40,105 nucleotides of DNA from Nostoc sp. ATCC 53789 (lineage in GTDB: Bacteria > Cyanobacteriota > Cyanobacteriia > Cyanobacteriales > Nostocaceae), in NCBI RefSeq assembly GCF_009873495.1, contig NZ_CP046712.1, positions 1-40,105 of the forward strand, given 5' to 3'. Both the position numbers and the translations under genes were made by a program. The notes below the pieces were generated by a model. It was not told the DNA's origin. It saw nothing but the letters and a program-made list of their open reading frames with translations, and did not search any database. Below, one piece after another: positions 1 to 8,700 of the stretch (position 1 is the first letter of the stretch; every line of letters starts with the position of its first letter).

Positions 1-1197
1 AAGTAGGGACAGCAAGCGCATCGCTTCATCAATGACTAACAGTAAGTTTTTGTGTGAGTAAGGTTCACTTGCATCTAAGCCTTTAAGAAATTTAAGCAAG
101 TCACGGGCAACTAGTTTATCAGCCCCATCTGCATCTTTTTCGGGATATTTAAGAGCAGAAATCAGATTGCAACTAAAGGGGTAAACATCCACCCCGGCTG
201 TAAAGTATTGGGTGTTTAATCCCGAATCTAAAGCTAGAGATAATGTTGCCAAGATTGCTGCTAAGGTTCCTTTACCACCTCGCTGAGTGCCAGCGATCGC
301 TATCACCTGGGAACTCATCATGTCTTCTATTTGGAAACCACTTTTCCTTAAAGCCGCGATGAGTGCGTTTGCTCTATTCGCCAGAGGGAGATTAGTTATA
401 GTCTCTGGTACAAGCCCATTAGCTGATGGCTGTAACTCCTCCGGTTTAGAAAGAGAAGCCGCTTGGTGAGTGTCCCGAATATCTACTTGTGGTGATTGAA
501 ATTGTTTAATATCTACAGTCGGTGGTAACTGGGTTTGAGCTTGTGCGATGGCACTTATCTCCGACCGATTCACACGACTGTCAATCGTCACATCCTGTAA
601 ATGGAGAGCCATACTTTGATAAGTGGGTAGCTGACGACCCTTAAGCTTGCCAAACCAGCCAAACATCCAGCGATAAGCATAAAAACGTTTTCCTGGTTCA
701 ACTTGGGTTAAATACTGCCCAATATTTTCAAATTCAGCATGAAGAAAGGCGTACTCTTCAGCCTCGTGTCGCTCTAGAAATTTAACAGTATTAGCAAGAT
801 GATCCGCTTGATAATTGTTTCGATTATCATAGTCACCAGCACGAGCAATCGCGTCTATAAAGTTGCCACGTACAAATGGTATTGGTGCAATTTCTTTGGT
901 TCTATTGGAGTGTTCGACTACAAACCATAGCCACGCAGCACCGCCAATTAAACCACCAACTATAGCCAGTGGGTTGACCGCATAACAAACTGCTCCTATC
1001 CCCCCAGCCAGCAAGCCAAGTACACGGGTCATGTCTGCTTCGTTCTCAGCCGACCGCGCCATTTCAAATAATTGATCCTTGCGCTCTTGCAACCATTCAG
1101 AAATATTCCCAGCTTCTAAATGGGATAAGGCCGGATATGATTCGCGTAAGTGTTCCGTTTCCTTAGTTGTAATTTTTGGGATATTATTGCTTTGCAT
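1..1197 (-). pseudogene. Membrane-anchored P-loop ATPase, N-terminal part (gene split by transposon)
   Basis: The frame is open from an ATG at 1197 to the window edge (399 codons). It has a soluble N terminus, a Gly/Ala-rich hydrophobic stretch at about residues 58-95 that can form two membrane helices, a Walker A-like loop GTQRGGKGT at 303-311 and a Walker B-like LLLVIDEA near 385-392. The last codons read MRLLSLL. The downstream half lies at 34647-35352 and continues in frame with DESDRTWAIQ, so the original protein was about 633 residues. It is the last gene of the minus-strand operon that starts with the ParM-like actin. The architecture (N-terminal membrane helices plus one ATPase domain) recalls conjugative coupling or HerA/VirD4-type pumps, but I do not recognise the exact family. 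As it stands the gene is interrupted by the Tn7-like element; the N-terminal part may still be translated. Confidence 0.8.
2..6. repeat. Target-site duplication, right copy (AGTAG)
   Basis: AGTAG at 2-6 matches AGTAG at 35353-35357, which abuts the left transposon end. If the sequence is circular, the element ends with CACA made of CAC (40103-40105) plus A at position 1, followed by this duplication. Five-base duplications are the Tn7-family hallmark. Confidence 0.75.
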
Positions 1198-1266
1198 AAA
1201 ACAAATGCCCTGTTGAATTAAGAAGCCGCTCAATGTAGAGAGTTGTTGAGCGGCGCTCACTTTAAT

Positions 1267-1417
1267 CAAGTCGCAAGTCGCAAGTCGCAAGTGAAGAACT
1301 CTCAAACGGTTCAGTTTAAGTCCCCGGCTTCTATCAAGCCGCAAGTATGTGTTTGCGGGGTCTAAATCCCCCATACATTACTTACTTGCGACTTGCGACT
1401 TGTCACTTGCGACTTGC
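1267..1417. repeat. Inverted pair of heptamer tandem repeat arrays (CAAGTCG / CTTGCGA)
   Basis: Positions 1267-1292 hold about 3.5 tandem CAAGTCG units. Positions 1385-1417 hold about 4.5 units of the reverse complement, one of them degenerate (CTTGTCA). The arrays face each other across about 90 bases and could form a large stem. Heptamer repeats of this kind (STRR) are common between genes in heterocystous cyanobacteria. This block fills the gap between the split ATPase gene and the upstream membrane-protein gene. Confidence 0.8.
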
Positions 1418-1419
1418 TT

Positions 1420-2136
1420 TTAATCTTTAGTCAATCGCCAGATGGCAAACCCAATTTCACCCGCCATCATTGTCCCAATGTTGAATAATGTGCAGCCCAA
1501 TATCATCAACGGGGCTGTGTAGTCGAATGGGTTACGAGCCGCAAAGGTGGTGACAATATCGAACACCCAAACCGCAATCACAACTAACCCAGCACTAGAG
1601 CGATCGCGTGTACCTGCGGTTTTGTAGTCTTGCCACAACTGGCCTACCAAGTCAATCTTGCCACTAGGCTTGGTTTCAAGCTCATAGACCATGTGATCTT
1701 GAAGTTCCCGCCTAGCTGAATCTGGGTTTTTACCGCGTAGGGCGTGGGCTTCGATTACTTGAACACCTACAGAAACCATAAATGCCAAGTAAAACAAAGG
1801 ATTGAACAGTGCAAACGGCACATTTAGCCAATTCCAAGTTGGCTCAAACCAAGGACAAACAGGGGGCCCAGTAAAGATTAATTGCCAAGTTGAATCAGCA
1901 CTAATTACAGAACCACCAATAAATAAAATCCCGCCTACCAAGGCACGACCCGCACCACCGTTAGCAACAAATTGATTGACTATAGCGGCAGCTGCCCTAA
2001 TGGGTAAACCAACAATCATCACAACAGCCTTGGCGCAAAAATCGATGATTTCACCAAATGAGTGCTTCTTACCCTTGGGTTTACCATCGCTGTTACCAGT
2101 GCTATTACTTTCTGCACCAGATGTTCCTAACGCCAT
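1420..2136 (-). CDS. Polytopic membrane protein of unknown function
   Basis: The product is 238 residues with a polar Ser/Gly/Lys-rich N terminus (about 1-28) followed by four or five hydrophobic segments: around residues 35-50, 60-85, 103-125, 180-200 and 208-232. The start ATG overlaps the stop of the preceding gene (TAATG), and GAGGAGAAAATAATG supplies the ribosome site, so the two are translationally coupled. It lies between a single-pass membrane protein and the membrane ATPase in the ParM operon, so it may be part of a membrane complex with them. I do not recognise a named family. A function in conjugation-like transport or membrane anchoring of the plasmid is inference from context only. 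Confidence 0.8.
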   Translation of the reverse strand: MALGTSGAESNSTGNSDGKPKGKKHSFGEIIDFCAKAVVMIVGLPIRAAAAIVNQFVANGGAGRALVGGILFIGGSVISADSTWQLIFTGPPVCPWFEPTWNWLNVPFALFNPLFYLAFMVSVGVQVIEAHALRGKNPDSARRELQDHMVYELETKPSGKIDLVGQLWQDYKTAGTRDRSSAGLVVIAVWVFDIVTTFAARNPFDYTAPLMILGCTLFNIGTMMAGEIGFAIWRLTKD

Positions 2137-2546
2137 TATTTTCTCCTCACTGGTTTGATATTTTGAACGCTTTTACAAACCTCTTTGGCTTTGTATTTCC
2201 ATTTCCAAATCCCTTCTTCAATCCGACCTATGCAGCGCCCAGAAGCATCAAAAACATCAATAATCTCGTCATCAAGATATAGGGTTGTGTCTGGTCTGGG
2301 ATTGCGTTTAGCGCTATCAAAGTAATTAGTAATCCTAAGTTTTCGGGTTGTGGGCATGACTCCCGCCTCATATAAGGCATCGCTGGTTTTTGCCCGTTCT
2401 TCTATGCGCTGACGTTCTAATCCTTCGGTGGCTTTTAATCTCTCGGCTTCTGCATAAGCCCCCAACTTTGGTACTAAGGGGATGATTACAGGCAAGAAGC
2501 AGACCCCAACACCAGCCAAGGCTAAATACAATTGCTTCTTGTACAT
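2136..2546 (-). CDS. Single-pass membrane protein of unknown function
   Basis: The product is 136 residues. A hydrophobic segment at about residues 5-26 (LYLALAGVGVCFLPVIIPLV) looks like an uncleaved signal anchor. It is followed by a charged, probably helical stretch (about 30-60) and a small basic domain ending in KPVRRK. It starts one base after the TGA of the previous gene and its stop overlaps the next start, so it is embedded in a tight operon. The topology suggests a short anchor with a soluble domain. I do not recognise the family; a role with its membrane neighbours is inferred from co-transcription. Confidence 0.75.
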   Translation of the reverse strand: MYKKQLYLALAGVGVCFLPVIIPLVPKLGAYAEAERLKATEGLERQRIEERAKTSDALYEAGVMPTTRKLRITNYFDSAKRNPRPDTTLYLDDEIIDVFDASGRCIGRIEEGIWKWKYKAKEVCKSVQNIKPVRRK

Positions 2547-2547
2547 T

Positions 2548-2805
2548 TCACTGTGCCATTGCGCTGATTAGTGCAAACTTCTCCCATTGCTTTAACTCAT
2601 GCAGTCGTTTAAATACTGACTCCGCTTCATTGCTAGGAGCGGTAGAAGAATCACACTCTAACCATGCTTCATGAGCGATTTTTGCAATTAACCAGAGTGT
2701 GTCTGATTCGCTCATCTTTTCTAATCCTTCCCCCCATGTCTCACACATATCTTTAATGAGTGCATTGTCGTGAGAGAGGGAGTAATATCCTACTGGGTGC
2801 GCCAT
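2548..2805 (-). CDS. Small acidic soluble protein of unknown function
   Basis: I place the start at the ATG at 2805 (MAHPVGYYSLSHDNAL...), because AAGGA sits seven bases upstream of it. An in-frame ATG at 2838 has no comparable site. The product is 85 residues, mostly helical, with a conserved-looking aromatic/acidic core (WGEGLEKMSESDTLWLIAK). The stop is separated by one base from the next start, so it belongs to the same minus-strand operon as the partition actin. No family is recognised. Confidence 0.65.
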   Translation of the reverse strand: MAHPVGYYSLSHDNALIKDMCETWGEGLEKMSESDTLWLIAKIAHEAWLECDSSTAPSNEAESVFKRLHELKQWEKFALISAMAQ

Positions 2806-2897
2806 TTTGGTATCCTTGAATGTGTGTACTGATTTCATCCCTGATCTAAGTCACAACTGGGCGAACGCTTTTCTTCTCCGGGCAAGCGTTCGCACAA

Positions 2898-3122
2898 TTA
2901 ATCCTCATCAGAACTGTTAGCAAGTTGTACTTTTTCAATGCCATCTAAAACCTCAGAAATTGATTGAATGGCATCATTCAGTACCAAGTCATTTGATGTA
3001 GTAAAATGCTCTGATGTTTGCAGTCTCCTATATTCGGGAGTAGCTTGAATCAACCTTAAAGTTTGCTCAACACCAGCCAGAATGATTACTATTTCTTCTG
3101 TGCTAACAATACTGCTCATCAT
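2898..3122 (-). CDS. Small protein of unknown function in the partition operon
   Basis: I place the start at the ATG at 3122. AGAGG ends eight bases before it, whereas the upstream in-frame GTG at 3131 lies inside that ribosome site. The product is about 74 residues, acidic, with alternating hydrophobic residues in EEIVIILAGVEQTLRLIQ and a C terminus ending in NSSDED. The stop of the preceding ribbon-helix-helix gene lies just upstream, so translation is likely coupled. I recognise no family. Confidence 0.6.
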   Translation of the reverse strand: MMSSIVSTEEIVIILAGVEQTLRLIQATPEYRRLQTSEHFTTSNDLVLNDAIQSISEVLDGIEKVQLANSSDED

Positions 3123-3123
3123 A

Positions 3124-3318
3124 TTATTCACCTCTTATCGCCTCTAAATCCCCTAAGTTGATTTGATGATTGTTATTGACGGAGAATCTTTCATTTACTA
3201 CTTTCTCTAGAGCTTTTCTCAGCCAGTAAGCGGGGGTTGTCCCATCCATTTCTGCAAGCATTCTGATGGCTGGAGTCAAGTCTTGAGGGACGTTGTAATT
3301 AAGCCGCTTGGTTAACAT
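3124..3318 (-). CDS. ParR-like ribbon-helix-helix DNA-binding protein
   Basis: The product is 64 residues with the ribbon-helix-helix pattern: a basic beta strand (KRLNYNVPQDL) then two short helices (TPAIRMLAEMDG, PAYWLRKALEKVV). It overlaps the 3' end of the ParM-like gene by 20 bases and has its own ribosome site (GGAG about nine bases before ATG). In type II partition systems the gene after parM encodes ParR, which binds the parC repeats upstream and attaches the DNA to actin filaments. Position, size and fold fit that role. It is shorter than the classical ParR of R1 (about 117 residues), so the assignment is inference rather than recognition of close homology. Confidence 0.6.
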   Translation of the reverse strand: MLTKRLNYNVPQDLTPAIRMLAEMDGTTPAYWLRKALEKVVNERFSVNNNHQINLGDLEAIRGE

Positions 3319-4483
3319 CGGTCGTTTCTCCTAAGTAAAGTTTTTTCATTTCTGATAAAGCAACGGTTCCAGGATTTTCGGGAATCAACAAATTACTTTC
3401 TGGAATGCAAGATTTAAGTAATCTTTCTTTGATCAACATCTGCACAGGTGGGATCGCAAACGCACCGCCACACAAAGTTACCTTGCTGCGTCTGGCTTTT
3501 ACGGATACGTCATCTAGGGCATAAGCCAAGGGAGAATCTTTCATCCATGAATGAATCGCGTTCTCTAACTCACTCCCAATGTCTTCGCCATCAGGTGCAA
3601 TCGCGCTTATGCCGTTATCACCAACGGTTGCAGTTTCCAAAATCTCGCGCAGTTGGGAGGGGCGAATCATTTTAGAAGAATCGGTATTGCTCAATGCTCT
3701 AGAGAATTCTTTGATTAGTGTGGCAACACCACCGCCACCATTCGGGCTACAAGTTACCCGTTTTGGTAATTTGCCGAGATTACTGTATTCGCTGATTGTG
3801 GCTGTACCATATCCAATATCAAAAGTATGGAATTGTTTATCGTCAAAGCGTTCGCTTGCCCAGAGTGACGCGCCATACCCCTCTGGAAATCCCAGAAAGC
3901 CAAGCTTTGAGAAGCACAGACGGTATCTAACAGCATCTACCGCTATCCACTTGCATTGTTCAATGGCTTTTTTTAGTTCTAATGGAGAAGCTAGCGAGAG
4001 GGTTGATAAACGAATGTGCAAGGTTCTACGCTTGGCGCTTGTACCCGTGGACAACTCAAGCAGATTCGGCAGAGATGCAATCGCGCCTAATGCAAGGATT
4101 GGGAAGTAGTCTACTTTGTGATTCTCGGAATCACTCATTGCTATATATTCCTTACCTTGCAGTCTGGCGGAGCTACCAACGACCCAATGCTCTACAACAT
4201 CTTTGTTGTTTTCATCTTTGCCTCGGCTTAGGCTGAAAGCTCCTAATTCTCCAAATGGTACTGATGGCACACAACACACCAAAGATTCGGTCTTCATCAC
4301 TGGTGTTGTGCCAGTTTCGTTATTAACGAAAGCCTGATATTTAATACTGGAGCGCCCAGCATCTAGCATCAAATGAATTACCTTTTTTGATGGCATTGAT
4401 GCTTTCTCTGTTATAGTTTCAGGCTCGTTTGTGTTGGGTGCGTTCGTGCTTATAGATGTTGGTTGTTTTTTAGGTCTTGACAT
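3299..4483 (-). CDS. parM: ParM/StbA-like plasmid segregation actin
   Basis: The product is 394 residues of the actin/Hsp70 ATPase fold. After a Thr/Asn/Pro-rich leader (1-33) comes the phosphate-1 loop LDAGRSSIKYQAF (about 40-52). A phosphate-2 signature FDIGYGTATISEY lies in the middle, and a glycine-rich adenosine loop VTLCGGAFAIPP near the end. Such actins polymerise with ATP and push plasmid copies apart. The ATG at 4483 has GAGG ten bases upstream; an internal ATG at 4396, after the leader, is an alternative. The gene is preceded by an iteron array (4547-4661) and overlaps a ribbon-helix-helix gene, the usual parC-parM-parR order. It also heads a longer operon leading into membrane proteins, which is unusual for a partition locus. 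Confidence 0.8.
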   Translation of the reverse strand: MSRPKKQPTSISTNAPNTNEPETITEKASMPSKKVIHLMLDAGRSSIKYQAFVNNETGTTPVMKTESLVCCVPSVPFGELGAFSLSRGKDENNKDVVEHWVVGSSARLQGKEYIAMSDSENHKVDYFPILALGAIASLPNLLELSTGTSAKRRTLHIRLSTLSLASPLELKKAIEQCKWIAVDAVRYRLCFSKLGFLGFPEGYGASLWASERFDDKQFHTFDIGYGTATISEYSNLGKLPKRVTCSPNGGGGVATLIKEFSRALSNTDSSKMIRPSQLREILETATVGDNGISAIAPDGEDIGSELENAIHSWMKDSPLAYALDDVSVKARRSKVTLCGGAFAIPPVQMLIKERLLKSCIPESNLLIPENPGTVALSEMKKLYLGETTDVNQAA

Positions 4484-4546
4484 ATCGTTTTACCCTCAAC
4501 TTTTTATCGTCACTGTCACAAGCAAAAGTAGTCATCATCAAGCAAC

Positions 4547-4661
4547 GTTTCATGTTTCATGTTTCATGTTTCTGGCGGGTGTAAGTGGCGTTTCACGGTT
4601 GTTGTGAGGCTGAAACATTGATGCAACCGTTGAAACAGTTTCATGAAACATTCTGTGAAAC
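4547..4661. promoter_or_regulatory. parC-like iteron array (GTTTCA / TGAAAC)
   Basis: About nine copies of GTTTCA or its complement occur in 115 bases. Copies start at 4547, 4554 and 4561 as a tandem GTTTCAT heptamer (plus GTTTCT at 4568), then at 4590, 4611, 4631, 4638, 4644 and 4656. Those at 4631-4643 form the palindrome TGAAACAGTTTCA. The block lies directly upstream of the ParM-like gene and ends two bases before the stop of the next upstream gene. In type II partition loci such repeats are the centromere and also the autoregulated promoter. Confidence 0.7.
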
Positions 4662-4662
4662 A

Positions 4663-4827
4663 CTACTGAGTATCTTGGCTCCCCCTTGTAGGAGCCTGTG
4701 ACAGCATCGAATTTTGCAAAATCTGAAGTAAAAGGAAGTTAACTACCTCTGCATGGTCATTAATGCCTAATTCCTGCGCTTTATTGCTGATAAATGGGTG
4801 TAGAGATTGCCTGATTGTTACTCGCAT
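4663..4827 (-). CDS. 54-residue putative DNA-binding regulator
   Basis: The short frame starts at the ATG at 4827, with a near-perfect ribosome site (GAGGAG five bases upstream). It encodes MRVTIRQSLHPFISNKA followed by a helix-turn-helix-like stretch (QELGINDHAEVVNFLLLQIL) and a polar tail. The strand-helix-helix pattern suggests a ribbon-helix-helix regulator. Its stop codon lies two bases from the end of the parC-like repeats, so transcripts from its promoter would read through the centromere into parM. It is divergent from another small regulator at 4998. It may be a second regulator of the partition operon. Confidence 0.6.
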   Translation of the reverse strand: MRVTIRQSLHPFISNKAQELGINDHAEVVNFLLLQILQNSMLSQAPTRGSQDTQ

Positions 4828-4922
4828 AAATTCTCCTCAAAATAAATTTGCAGGCTGAAGTCGCCAAGAATACGTGTATCTTGTCTCTCACTGGCGCTTT
4901 TGCCTTATGTCTGCCAATATAG

Positions 4923-4938
4923 CAATGTCACGACATTG
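4923..4938. promoter_or_regulatory. Palindromic operator candidate between divergent regulators
   Basis: CAATGTC-AC-GACATTG is a perfect inverted repeat with 7-bp arms. It is about 95 bases upstream of the 54-residue gene and 60 bases upstream of the plus-strand regulator at 4998. It is a plausible binding site for either small protein. Confidence 0.45.
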
Positions 4939-4997
4939 TGTCAACACGAAAGACAGATAGTAAAATAATTAGATATTGTGTAGGAGAATAGATTTAC

Positions 4998-5192
4998 ATG
5001 AACTCAGTAGATTCGATGGTTGATAGACGACGGAGTGAAGATTATAGGCAGTTAAGCGGTCATGTGCCAGTTCCCTTGTATCGAAAATTCAAGGCGACAT
5101 GTGCTGAACGAGATGTAAACCAAAGTGAGGCTCTCGAACAAGCGCTCGCACTTTGGATAGAACAACCTGCAAAGCAAGATGGTGCCGCATGA
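4998..5192 (+). CDS. Small ribbon-helix-helix-like regulator
   Basis: The product is 64 residues. A basic N terminus (VDRRRSEDYRQL) is followed by a strand HVPVPLYRKFKATC and two helices (ERDVNQSEALEQALALWIEQ), as in CopG/Arc-type regulators that bind operators as dimers. AGGAG lies 11 bases before the ATG. The gene precedes the replication gene by about 525 bases on the same strand and is divergent from the partition module. A role in copy-number or partition control is plausible but not demonstrated. Confidence 0.6.
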   Translation: MNSVDSMVDRRRSEDYRQLSGHVPVPLYRKFKATCAERDVNQSEALEQALALWIEQPAKQDGAA

Positions 5193-5717
5193 TCGACAAC
5201 ATAAAATGCGTCTTAATCTTAGATTAAGGTCAAGTTGAGGCAGCATCAATAAATTGAATTATTTTTAGTCACACTACTAGTACTAATATAGTGGGATATT
5301 TATCTGATTTTTAATGTTAGTTAAAAACTTGTAAAAGCTTTGCTGTGTCTTGGCTTGAGGAAAATAGATAAATTGTTTTATTTTATAAAGTTGAGATATT
5401 TATTATTTTTTTTACCTGAGATAATTTACTATGTAATAAGACTATACCCTTAGTTCATCTTTTCTAAGTGTCATGTCACCCGATATACATAAGAAAAGAA
5501 TGCCTCCCCAAGACTCAACTTGTTTCAGCAAGTTGTTTAACAGTCTTAGAAGACACCCTCAGTTTTTTTCTATTAAATTTCTTTATAACCTAATGTTATC
5601 AGTTCCTAGTACTTCTTACAACTTCCTACAACAGGTTTAACGAGAAATTTAATTAAAGTCCTGGTAAATCTTCAGGGGAGGTAAAGCCCACACACTTTAC
5701 CTCATAAGGATTTCACA
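5193..5717 (+). promoter_or_regulatory. AT-rich leader of the replication gene with hairpins
   Basis: No gene is visible here. The stretch is AT-rich, especially 5220-5460, and could hold the replication origin or the rep promoter. It contains a hairpin at 5516-5535 (CAACTTG, six-base loop, CAAGTTG). A second perfect hairpin lies at 5678-5703 (GAGGTAAAG, loop CCCACACA, CTTTACCTC), ending three bases before the ribosome site AAGGA of the rep gene. The second placement suggests control of rep translation or an attenuator. Confidence 0.5.
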
Positions 5718-8700
5718 ATGGTAGCCCAATTAACAGGACAAGAGGCCGTTGGCGGCTGCATTATGCCAGGGGCGTTCGCCTCCTTCGACATCCGAAATTT
5801 TCTTCATCAGCTAGAACCAGCCAAAGAAAAAGGCAAGTACATCTGCCCCGTTTGCGGGGGGCACAACTTATCTATCGTCCCAGAAACCGGGAAGTACAGC
5901 TGCTTCAATAATTGTGAGTGCAAGGACATCCGAGAGGCAATCAAACCTTGGGATGAAGTGCTGGCAGAGCGACAAAAAACTAATTTCAGTGCAGCACCAA
6001 ACAAAAACCCAATCAGAGTTAAGACGGTCAAGCCCAACCCAACCCCAATTCCAGATGGCGAATTAGGTTTGGTAATGTTGACCGAGCCAGCGACCAATAT
6101 TCCCCAACCTCAAAAATTAAAGAGTAAGCGAAAGGGCATCCCCGGAAACGCAACCGAAACAACCTATCAATACTCCCCAACCCAATGGATTGACCGTTAC
6201 GAATGGGCAGACACCAGTAAAGAGAAAGGTTATGACAAGAGTTTTCGGCAATGGCATAGACTCCCCGACGGCACACCAGAAATGAAGAAGGGTGATCAAC
6301 CTTGGGGGGCATATCGCATTGATGAAGCTCTAGCCTCCGCTAAATCAATGAATAGAACCTCGGCACTACTCCAGCATGAAGGCGAGGGATGCGTAGAAGT
6401 TGGTCGCGCACATGGTCTTGCTGGAATTACGTTTCAGGGCAGTGGATGGGATACGAAAACCATCACCCCAGAATACCAACGTGTTAAAGATTCAGGCATA
6501 GGATTAATCGTTTTTCTGCACGATGCTGACGACACTGGCTTAAAGAAACTCCAGACCTGCCAGGACTGTGCAGCCGAGGTGGGGATTGCATTTATTGGAA
6601 TTAACCCTCACGACATCTGCCCCGATTTACCATATAAATCAAGTGACATCAAAGAAATATTGGGGCAGATGGAAGTACCAGAATTTATCCGCAGGTTAGA
6701 GCAGGAGATCCACGCGGCTGTGGCAGAGCGTAAGCAACTGGCAAAGCTGCAAAATTTTGATGATCCTTTAAATGATCTTGATCCAGTTGTCAGCTTCATT
6801 CAAATTGCTTTCAAAACCCTCTATGGGGATAAGAACTGGATTTGTGCTGCGGATAAGCTCTACTTTCACACTGGCAACCACTATAAACACTCTCCCGACG
6901 ACACAGAGCGTAGACGGATAACTAATTTTTGTAATTCATTTGCAGTTGAAAATGAGCAAGGTAAAAAATCCTATCCTTACGCTTCACCCAGTTCAGTTAA
7001 GAAGGTTCTAGAGTGGGCAAAAATGCGAACGGGAATTGAGGCAGAATTACTCAATCCACCAGGGATTAATTGCACTAATGGGATAGTTAGACCTGTTTGG
7101 ATAGGTAGTAAAGTTATTCCACGGCTAGACCCTCATACCCCCGAAGATTACTTTATTTATGAACCATTAATTGAATACAATCCAAACGCTGATACTACAG
7201 ATTGCGACCGCTTACTTGAGTGTTTGGACAAACCGCAACGAGAAATTCTTTTGAGGAATTTAGCTGCATCAATTGACCTTCAAACTGTTAGGAAACTCAG
7301 AGGAAGAGAGGTAAAAGCAATTCTAGCAGTTGGGCTTGGGTCTAACGGGAAAGATGCTCTGCGCGAGTGCGTATCAATCATTTACGGCGAAAATGGACTA
7401 ACTTCTGTCTCTTTAGCAGACTTCCAATTGTATGACGAAGGCAGGAAGTTTAATCTAGCTCCGTTGATGCACAGCCGAGTGAATTGGGCTTCTGAGAATC
7501 CGCAAACATCTAGGATTGATAAAATCCAAAGCTTAAAATTATTTGTAACTGGTAACAAGTTGCATTGTGAACGGAAGGGTAAAGACCATATTGAGTTTAC
7601 CCCTGAAGCCATAGGTCTTTTTAACTTAAATGAAACGCCAGCACTCCAAGGGGTAATGAAAGCAATTCAAGACAGGATTGCAGTTTTAGAGTTTAAGAAA
7701 ACCTTTGAAAAAAATCCTGACCCTAACAATCCAAATGAGTTGCAGGCTGACCCAAGATTTGCTTACGACAAAGAATTTATCAGAACGAAAGTAGCCCCAG
7801 CATTTCTAAATAAAATGCTGAAAGCACTAAACGACCTTATAGAAGAAGGCATTGATTACGAATGTACAACTGATGCTTTCTACAACCTTCAGAAAGAAAA
7901 TAATCACTTATTTGATTTCATAGAAGCCGCGAACATAGGCTATGTCCCTGATAAGGAAATGACTGCAAAAGAGTTATGGGTAAGACTGGAACATTACTAC
8001 ACTCAAACTGGCACATTAACTATAGATTCCGATAACAACCGCAGAACGTGGAGCGAACAGGTTAGACCCAGTGACAAAAACGTAAAGGGTATCAACCAAG
8101 TCATCGCCAGAATCGCTCAACTTTTCCCCAAGGCTGTCAAGGGAACTAGGTACTGTGACATTGCTAAAAGAAACATCCCAGTACTGAAAGGCATCGGCAT
8201 TTTGTCAGTTACCCGCACCACATTAGACGAAACCCGCACCACTTCCGCACCACTTGCCGCACCAGAAACAACGCCAAATCAAGACTTCCGCACCACCCGC
8301 ACCACTTTTTCAGATTTTCAGGAAAAAAACATTGAAGAGTCAGAAATGAAAATTCAATCGCTTCCTATCCCAATGGAAAAAGAAGAATATGCCACCTCAA
8401 CTGGTGCGGGTGATGCGGAACCCTTGCCAGATAAGGAAAACTGCTGCGGGGAGTCCTGCGTCAGTGGTGCGGATCAACTAGAAAGTGGTGCGGGTATGCC
8501 AACTGAGGATCAGGCAGCGATCGCCGCGCCAATTGCATCCGATACTGTTTTGGTAAAAGCTGAGTCTGAGTTCTCATACTCACTGTTGCAGATTGAAATC
8601 GACGGCGGGAACATTGCAGGGTTTGTTGGTTGCCAAGTTGAGGTGCGATCGCTTAGTGGTGCGGTCAAGTTCGCAGGTGAGATGATTAACTACGATTCCA

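Noticed and set aside
2058..2282. 74-codon plus-strand frame
   Set aside because: It is antisense to two overlapping, well-supported membrane-protein genes.
3579..4109. 176-codon open frame on the plus strand
   Set aside because: It lies entirely opposite the ParM-like gene, has no ribosome site and its residues do not resemble a folded protein; it is the antisense shadow of a real gene.
4547..4573. CRISPR-like or STRR explanation for the GTTTCAT heptamers
   Set aside because: They are part of a larger set in both orientations confined to the parM upstream region, which fits a centromere better.
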